Shown piece by piece: positions 58,923 to 64,000 of a stretch of DNA of 64,000 nucleotides (position 1 is the first letter of the stretch; every line of letters starts with the position of its first letter). Source of the DNA: Hymenobacter mellowenesis. GTDB taxonomy: Bacteria; Bacteroidota; Bacteroidia; Cytophagales; Hymenobacteraceae. The stretch covers positions 124,001 through 188,000 of the forward strand of contig NZ_JAUQSX010000001.1 of NCBI RefSeq assembly GCF_030581005.1, written 5' to 3'. The position numbers and the translations under genes were made by a program. Under the pieces are notes generated by a model. The model was not told the origin of the DNA and did not search any database. It was given only the letters and a program-made list of their open reading frames with translations.

Positions 58923-59792
58923 CTAGGCGTTCACCACCGAGCCGCCGTTGGGGTGCAGGGTCTGGCCCGAGAAATAGGAGGCATCCTCCGACGCCAGAAA
59001 CACATATGCCGGCGCCACTTCCGATGGCTGGCCGGCGCGGCCCATGGGCACGTCGTGCCCAAACAGCGGCAGTTTCAGCAAGCCCACACCCGTGATAAAC
59101 GGCGTCCAGATGGGCCCCGGCGCCACCGAATTCACCCGAATGCCTTTCTTGATGAGCTGCAGCGACAGTGCCCGCGTAAAGGCCGTGATGGCTCCCTTGG
59201 TGGACGTGTAGTCGAGCAGCATCTCGTTGCCCTTGAAGCCGTTCACCGAAGCGGTGTTGATGATGGAGTCGCCTTCGGTAAGGTGCTTGAGCGCGGCCCG
59301 CGAGATGCGGAACATGGCAATGATGTTCAGATTGAAGATGCTGTCCAGCTCCTCATCTTTGATATCCTCTAGCGAGTCGTGCCAGTTTTGCTCGGCGGCG
59401 TTGTTCACCAGAATGTTGAGTCCTCCCAACTCGGCCACGGTGCGGTCCACGATTTCCTGGCAGAAAGCGGGCGATTTCAGGTCGCCGGGCAGCAGCAGGC
59501 AGCGGCGGCCGCGGGCCTGCACCAGCTCCTGCACCTTTTCGGCGTCCTGCTGCTCGGTGGGGAAGTAGCAAATGGCCACGTCGGCGCCTTCGACGGCGAA
59601 GTGCACGGCCACGGCGCGCCCGATACCGGAGTCGCCGCCCGTGATGAGGGCTACTTTGCCCTTCAGCTTGTCGGCGCCCTTGTAGCCTTCGCGGAGGTAT
59701 TCGGGTTCGGGGGTCATCTTGTATTCGAGGCCGGGTTTGCCGGCGCCCGCGTCCTGGCTTTGGGGCGGGAAAATGGTGGGTTTATCAGACAT
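58923..59792 (-). CDS. SDR family oxidoreductase (YghA-like)
   Basis: A 289-residue short-chain dehydrogenase. The cofactor motif is ALITGGDSGIGRAVA (TGxxxGIG), the catalytic residues are Ser in NTASVNGF and Tyr/Lys in YTSTKGA, and the structural NNAA motif is present. The long N-terminus (KPTIFPPQSQDAGAGKPG to EPEYLREGYKGADKL) is typical of the YghA/general stress protein 39 group of NADP-dependent oxidoreductases. Probably reduces aldehydes or ketones in stress; substrate not defined. Confidence 0.93.
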   Translation of the reverse strand: MSDKPTIFPPQSQDAGAGKPGLEYKMTPEPEYLREGYKGADKLKGKVALITGGDSGIGRAVAVHFAVEGADVAICYFPTEQQDAEKVQELVQARGRRCLLLPGDLKSPAFCQEIVDRTVAELGGLNILVNNAAEQNWHDSLEDIKDEELDSIFNLNIIAMFRISRAALKHLTEGDSIINTASVNGFKGNEMLLDYTSTKGAITAFTRALSLQLIKKGIRVNSVAPGPIWTPFITGVGLLKLPLFGHDVPMGRAGQPSEVAPAYVFLASEDASYFSGQTLHPNGGSVVNA

Positions 59793-60049
59793 CAGCGAAA
59801 TGCGCGAACGCAGGGGTTGTGGTTAGGAATACCTCGCTAACGGGCGTAAGCCGCCCGGGTTATAAGCAGTGATTTTGCTAACCCTCTGCCCTAAAGCCCG
59901 TAATCTTATGACTGTCCCGGCAGGCGGGTGGTGGTTAGAATGCATGCCAGCAGCTTCTCAACGCGGTCAACGCGGGCCCATCCGGCCAACCATCGCGCAG
60001 TTGGGTGGGGCTCCTCAAAAGCCTATATGTTTTTCATTGTTAAATACTT

Positions 60050-61474
60050 ATGAAATACATTCCTAACTGCTGCGCCGTGGCCGGCTTGCTGCTGGCCGCG
60101 CCCGCCGCCCGGGCCCAATCCGTGGAGGTGATAATGGACAATTTCACGAGCAGCGCCCTCAATACCAGCCTCACCAACATCAACAATGCCGCCGTGATGG
60201 CCTCCGCCAACGGCAAAGGCGGCAAGGCTTCCACGTCGGCCAGCGCCACCCGCCTCTCCTACACGCCCACCCTCGATGCCCGCCGCAAGGCCGTGGACGC
60301 GCAGGCCCGGCGCCTCAAAGCCAGCAACCCGACCCTGGCGGCCAAGCTGCCCGCCGCGTTTGGCCCCGGCGGCGAGGCCGATTACGCGCCGCTCTACGCG
60401 AAGGCCATCCAGGGTTCGGGGCTGCGGGAAAACGACGTGGCCGATGCCTTCGCGGCCTACCTAGTGAGCACCTACCGGGTGGCCCACGGCGAGGTGCCGG
60501 GCGGCGCCTTGCTGCCGCCCCGGCTGGCGGGCGCCGTGCGGACGCAGTATGCCCCGGCGGCGGCCCGCGCCCTGAACGGCCGCCCGGCCAGCACCACGGC
60601 CGAGCTGGGCGAGTTTTTGAAGCTGCAAACGGCGCTGATATACGTGGGCGCACAGGGCCAGCCGGCCAGCCTCCCGGCGTTCCGGCAGGGCGTGGCGGCC
60701 CAGCTCAAGAAGCTGTTCAAAGTTGACGTAAACGCGCTGACCCTGACCGAAAACGGCTTCGTGAAGCGCGGGGCTGGCAATAGCGCGGCCAGTGCCAAAG
60801 CACCGGCCGCAACGCCTGGCACGACAGCTCCGGTCACAACTTCGACGGCACCAGCCGCCGCTACGGGCACGGGCGCGGCGGCCGGAGCGCAATGGTTTTT
60901 CCGCTCCGTGGGCGACGCCTACGGCGGCATCACCTTCGAGCCGGTGGCGTTGCTGGCCAACGGGCAATACTGCGACGTGGGCGAGGCGCCCTTGGAAACC
61001 CTCAGCCCCGCCGCCGACCGGGCCAGGCGCCCCGCCGCCTGGGGCACCTGGCGCAAAAGCGGCAGCAGCGTGGTCCTCACCAACTACAAAAACCAATCGA
61101 ACGATTACACGCTGGGCACGGGCAGCTGGTTTCCGGCCTATGCGGCGGGCGCTGTGCCGCTCAAGCGGACCTACAAAAACAGCAGCGGCGGCAGCGTGGG
61201 CGGCGCCACGTCGCTGGTCATTTCCAAGCTCACCTTTGTCGACGGCAGCCATTTCAGCGAGGGCGCCGACGGTGGCGTGGTTACCGCCAACGCCGCGGGC
61301 GGCAGCCGCCGCAGCGCCGACGGTACCTACCGCCTGCAGGGCCACACCCTCACCCTCACGTATGCCGACGGCCGCACCGTGCGCAAGTCGTTCGCCATCG
61401 GCGCGGCGGGCACGCCGGCCCGGCCGTCGAATGAGCTGATTTTTATCGGCGGCGACGCTTATACCGACGAATAA
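60050..61474 (+). CDS. Hypothetical secreted protein, possibly DUF6683-like
   Basis: A 474-residue protein with a signal peptide (MKYIPNCCAVAGLLLAAPAA, cleavage after ARA). The N-terminal part (about 70-235) is helical with LRENDVADAFAAYLVSTYRV, which resembles proteins grouped as DUF6683; this link is tentative. A Ala/Pro/Thr linker (about 245-280) leads to a beta-rich C-terminal region (WFFRSVGDAYGGITFEPVAL to SNELIFIGGDAY). Two-domain layout is clear; function is unknown. A -7-like site was not found in the 257-bp gap upstream. Confidence 0.75.
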   Translation: MKYIPNCCAVAGLLLAAPAARAQSVEVIMDNFTSSALNTSLTNINNAAVMASANGKGGKASTSASATRLSYTPTLDARRKAVDAQARRLKASNPTLAAKLPAAFGPGGEADYAPLYAKAIQGSGLRENDVADAFAAYLVSTYRVAHGEVPGGALLPPRLAGAVRTQYAPAAARALNGRPASTTAELGEFLKLQTALIYVGAQGQPASLPAFRQGVAAQLKKLFKVDVNALTLTENGFVKRGAGNSAASAKAPAATPGTTAPVTTSTAPAAATGTGAAAGAQWFFRSVGDAYGGITFEPVALLANGQYCDVGEAPLETLSPAADRARRPAAWGTWRKSGSSVVLTNYKNQSNDYTLGTGSWFPAYAAGAVPLKRTYKNSSGGSVGGATSLVISKLTFVDGSHFSEGADGGVVTANAAGGSRRSADGTYRLQGHTLTLTYADGRTVRKSFAIGAAGTPARPSNELIFIGGDAYTDE

Positions 61475-61486
61475 GGGTTGAGCGAC

Positions 61487-61543
61487 GTAGGGGCGGGGTC
61501 GTACCCGGTAGGGCTTGCCCCGCCCGGTCGTTGAACGGAATCG
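61487..61543 (+). repeat. GTAGGGGCGGGG dispersed repeat, copy 2
   Basis: It starts GTAGGGGCGGGGTCGTACCC and ends GTTGAACGGAATCG. The reverse-orientation copy at 15785-15843 matches over its whole length with a handful of changes. It lies between the hypothetical secreted protein and rluF. Confidence 0.72.
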
Positions 61544-61568
61544 GTGATGCGCCGCTAGCGTCCGGGCA

Positions 61569-61576
61569 TACCTTTG
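61569..61576 (+). promoter_or_regulatory. -7 element of rluF
   Basis: TACCTTTG matches TAnnTTTG, 63 bp before the rluF ATG. No -33 TTTG at the usual distance. Confidence 0.55.
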
Positions 61577-61639
61577 CACCTTCCGATACGCTCGTTGCTT
61601 TAGCTGCTGCGTTTCTTTTCCCACTTCCCGCCGCCCGTT

Positions 61640-62749
61640 ATGCCGTCCAGTTCCGCCACCCGCCTCAACAAATTCATCAGCGAAAGCGGCCTGTGCTCGC
61701 GCCGCGAGGCCGACCGCTACATCGAGCAGGGCATGGTGTTGCTCAACGGCAAGCCCGCCAAGGTGGGCGACCAAGTGGGCCCGCGCGACCGGGTGAGCGT
61801 GAACGGCCACAAGCTAGAGCCCAAGCAGGCCGAAGACGCGGTGTACCTGGCTTTTAACAAGCCGGTGGGTGTGACGAGCACCTCGGAGCCGGGCGTGCGC
61901 GGCAACATCGTGGACTACGTGAACCACGCCGCCCGCGTCTTCCCCATCGGACGCTTAGACAAGGACTCGTCGGGCCTGATTTTTCTGACCAGCGACGGCG
62001 ACATCGTGAACAAGATTCTGCGGGCCGGCAACCAGCACGAAAAGGAATATGTGGTGACGGTGGACCGCATTCTCACCGACCGCATGCTCGACGAAATGGC
62101 CAACGGCATCCCCATGCTGGGCACCGTCACCAAAAAGTGCCTCATCCAAAAGGAAACGCCCTACATTTTCCGCATCACGCTGGTGCAGGGGCTCAACCGC
62201 CAGATTCGGCGCATGGTGGAGCATTTCGGCTACGAAGTGGTGAAGCTGGAGCGCGTCCGCATCATGAACGTGACCGTGAAAGGCCTGCCCGTAGGCGACT
62301 GGCGCGAGCTGACGCCCGAGGAGTTGGCCGGCATCATGAAAATGGTGGCAAAATCGAGCGGCACCGAAGAAGCTTCCGGCGGCCGCAGCCGCAAGGCCCC
62401 GGCCCGCAGAACCATCACAGATTCGGCCGATACCCCGGCCGGCCAGCCCGGCAAACCCAAGCCGCGCAAGCCGGGCCCGCCGTCCATGTTCAACCCCTCG
62501 GGCACCGGCTGGTGGGGCCCGCGCCCCGAAAAAGACCCCGCCACCGGCAAAATCACGCCCGGCAGCAAGCGCCCCGCCAAGGCCGGCCCCAGCGGCTCAG
62601 CCCGTCCCAAGAGTTCGGCCCCATCGCCCCAGCGGCCCAAAAGCGCCGGCCCCGGCGGCCCCGCCCGACCAAAAAGCGGCAGCCTCGGCAGCCGCCCGGC
62701 GGCCGGCAGCAAAGGCAGCGCCCGCAAAGGCTCCAACCGTCCCCGTTAG
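61640..62749 (+). CDS. rluF: 23S rRNA pseudouridine synthase RluF
   Basis: Converts a specific uridine of 23S rRNA (U2604 in E. coli numbering) to pseudouridine. The N-terminal S4 RNA-binding domain ([20 protein letters not shown]) is followed by the RsuA-type catalytic domain with Asp107 in [20 protein letters not shown]. RluF-type phrases [15 protein letters not shown] and [20 protein letters not shown] are present. The protein has 369 residues because of a C-terminal tail (about 240-369) rich in Lys, Arg, Pro, Ser and Gly, absent from the E. coli enzyme; it is probably disordered and RNA-binding. Confidence 0.93.
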   Translation: MPSSSATRLNKFISESGLCSRREADRYIEQGMVLLNGKPAKVGDQVGPRDRVSVNGHKLEPKQAEDAVYLAFNKPVGVTSTSEPGVRGNIVDYVNHAARVFPIGRLDKDSSGLIFLTSDGDIVNKILRAGNQHEKEYVVTVDRILTDRMLDEMANGIPMLGTVTKKCLIQKETPYIFRITLVQGLNRQIRRMVEHFGYEVVKLERVRIMNVTVKGLPVGDWRELTPEELAGIMKMVAKSSGTEEASGGRSRKAPARRTITDSADTPAGQPGKPKPRKPGPPSMFNPSGTGWWGPRPEKDPATGKITPGSKRPAKAGPSGSARPKSSAPSPQRPKSAGPGGPARPKSGSLGSRPAAGSKGSARKGSNRPR

Positions 62750-62754
62750 CAGTT

Positions 62755-62790
62755 GTAGGGGCAGGGTCGTACCCGGTAGGGCCTGCCCTT
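62755..62790 (+). repeat. GTAGGGGCGGGG dispersed repeat, truncated copy 3
   Basis: GTAGGGGCAGGGTCGTACCC and the following TAGGGCCTGCCC match copy 2, but the GTTGAACGGAATCG end is missing. It is wedged between the convergent rluF stop and the S41 peptidase stop codon, touching the latter. Confidence 0.65.
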
Positions 62791-64000
62791 ACTTCATTTT
62801 CTGTAGCACGTCCAGCGCAGCCTGCAAAACGGAGTCGGTTTTGGCAGCCGACTGTGGGCCGGTTTTCGTCAAATCCACGAACACGGGCGGCTGGTAGGCT
62901 TCGCGGGGCTGGCCGTTGACGTGGTAAAGACGTTCGACGGGAAAGCTGAACCCGATGCCGGAATGCGGCATTTTGTAGGAATAAATGGCGCCTCGGAGCC
63001 GGGCCATTTCGGTGCCGACCACGGTAGCGCGATGCAGGGCGTCGAAGCCGATGGTCAGGCCCTCGCCCATGCTGCCCGTCCAGCGGCCCACCAACACTAC
63101 CAGCGGCTTGGTATAGCGCGGGCCACGCGGGGACACCAGCTCCAGCCAGCGGCGCGGGATGCGGGTTTCATCTTCCTCGTTGGGCAGTTCGTGGCGCTGG
63201 TAGGGCATTTCCTTCTCGATGAAGCGCCCCATGATGGCGCGGGCCACGGTGGTATTGCCGCCGCTGGGCGTTTCGCGCAGGTCGAGGATGAGGCTTTCGG
63301 TACCTTTGAGCGCCGTCAGGGTACTGTCGAATTTGGCGATGAGGCGATTGTCGCCCAGACTGTTGTTGATTTTGATGTAGCCAATAGTGCCTTTATTGCC
63401 CAAGCGTTTCACTTCCAGTAAGTCCTTGTAAAGTGAGGTTTCGAGCAGCGGCGCGGGTACGTCGGGCTGGGCGGTGAAGGTGCGGGTGCCCAGGCGCACG
63501 GTCCACACGCGCGGCGCGATGTGGTCGCCGGCCAGCAGCTGGCCCAGGGCAAAATCGCGGGCGGCGGGGTCGGGTTGGCGCAGGGTCTGGGCCAGCCAGG
63601 GGCGCAGGGCTTCGGCCATGGGCACCCCGTTCACTGCCTCGATGACGGCGCCGGTCTGCACGCCCACTTTCGCGGCTCCGTAGCTGGCCCTCACTTGCTG
63701 CACCACGGCTTGGCCGTTCACGAAGGTGGCCCACACGTCGGTGCCGGTAGGCACGAGGCGGCGCGAGTCGAGCCGGTTGGTGTTCAGGCTGGCGTGGTTG
63801 TCGTAGAGTTCGGCCAGGGCGTTTTCGAGCAGCCGCACGAAGGCGCGGCGGCTGCGCACAGTATCGGCTTGGGCCCGGTAGATGGCGCGCACCCGCGGCC
63901 AGTCGGTTTGCTTGTGGTTGAAGTAGCCGTAGTTATCCCGGACGGTTTCCCAGAAAAAATCGAAATCCTCCAGGTACTGCTGGTGGGTGAGCGGCGGCGT
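62789..64000 (-). CDS. S41 family peptidase, 5' end outside the window
   Basis: The frame is open from the stop at 62789 to the right edge (404 codons), so the gene continues beyond the window; the GTG at 63892 is not its start. Upstream residues (LTHQQYLEDFDFFWETVRDN and YGYFNHKQTDWPRVRAIY) fit the usual N-terminal part of S41 (C-terminal processing-like) peptidases. A degenerate PDZ-like stretch (VGVQTGAVIEAVNGVPM) is followed by the catalytic domain IGYIKINNSLGDN, ILDLRETPSGGNT and the nucleophile Ser in RWTGSMGEGLTIG. Likely an exported Ser-Lys type protease. Substrate unknown. Confidence 0.87.
   Translation of the reverse strand, partial: TPPLTHQQYLEDFDFFWETVRDNYGYFNHKQTDWPRVRAIYRAQADTVRSRRAFVRLLENALAELYDNHASLNTNRLDSRRLVPTGTDVWATFVNGQAVVQQVRASYGAAKVGVQTGAVIEAVNGVPMAEALRPWLAQTLRQPDPAARDFALGQLLAGDHIAPRVWTVRLGTRTFTAQPDVPAPLLETSLYKDLLEVKRLGNKGTIGYIKINNSLGDNRLIAKFDSTLTALKGTESLILDLRETPSGGNTTVARAIMGRFIEKEMPYQRHELPNEEDETRIPRRWLELVSPRGPRYTKPLVVLVGRWTGSMGEGLTIGFDALHRATVVGTEMARLRGAIYSYKMPHSGIGFSFPVERLYHVNGQPREAYQPPVFVDLTKTGPQSAAKTDSVLQAALDVLQKMK

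Overview
The window looks like chromosome of a GC-rich Bacteroidota, most probably Hymenobacter or a close relative. This is inferred from gene content, not from a search. Five secreted proteins carry type IX secretion (T9SS) C-terminal sorting domains, and there is an Oar-like TonB-dependent receptor. -7 promoter elements of the form TAnnTTTG recur. The gene families present (DUF6428, HupE/UreJ_2, DUF3500) also fit. Genes are spaced rather than packed. No phage, plasmid replication gene, IS transposase, CRISPR array or rRNA was seen; the only RNA gene is one tRNA-Val.

Layout. 0.6-5.8 kb: a secreted nuclease lipoprotein and two T9SS cargo proteins. 6.1-10.7 kb: a sigma-54 response regulator next to a PAS-rich hybrid kinase that carries its own receiver and HPt domains. 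10.8-14.7 kb: a tiny T9SS protein, then a flavoprotein, a type III polyketide synthase and a methyltransferase, matching the gene set of Streptomyces srsABC phenolic lipid loci. 14.7-17.3 kb: an HDAC-like deacetylase, an AraC regulator and a SemiSWEET sugar transporter. 17.6-19.4 kb: ArsR, DUF6428 protein and metallophosphoesterase behind a repeated palindromic operator. 19.5-23.4 kb: a PaoABC-type molybdenum aldehyde oxidoreductase. 23.5-29.2 kb: FucP-like sugar transporter, a frameshifted remnant, tRNA-Val, tandem outer membrane barrels and an alpha/beta hydrolase that has lost its nucleophile. 29.3-32.6 kb: a PfpI-family protein, then a BLUF photoreceptor paired with a PAS histidine kinase. 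32.8-37.8 kb: HupE/UreJ-like membrane protein, DUF3500 T9SS protein, a cupin-like protein and a T9SS intradiol dioxygenase. 37.8-45.2 kb: a lipase broken by one stop codon, an MscS channel, an M1 peptidase and a phosphate transporter. 45.4-64 kb: TonB receptor, thioesterase, GMC oxidoreductase, GT-C membrane protein, several lipoproteins, aldehyde dehydrogenase, PAP2 phosphatase, SDR, RluF and a partial S41 peptidase.

Several dispersed inverted-repeat families sit between or inside operons. One has paired hairpin arms like a REPIN, and two copies of it are nested inside a larger repeat. Another inverted repeat has replaced the end of the polyketide synthase gene and supplies the start codon of the next gene. 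The most promising leads are the BLUF-kinase pair, the ArsR operon with cysteine tails but no visible efflux pump, the srs-like cluster with its repeat-built junction, the sorting-domain-only T9SS protein, and the nested repeats.
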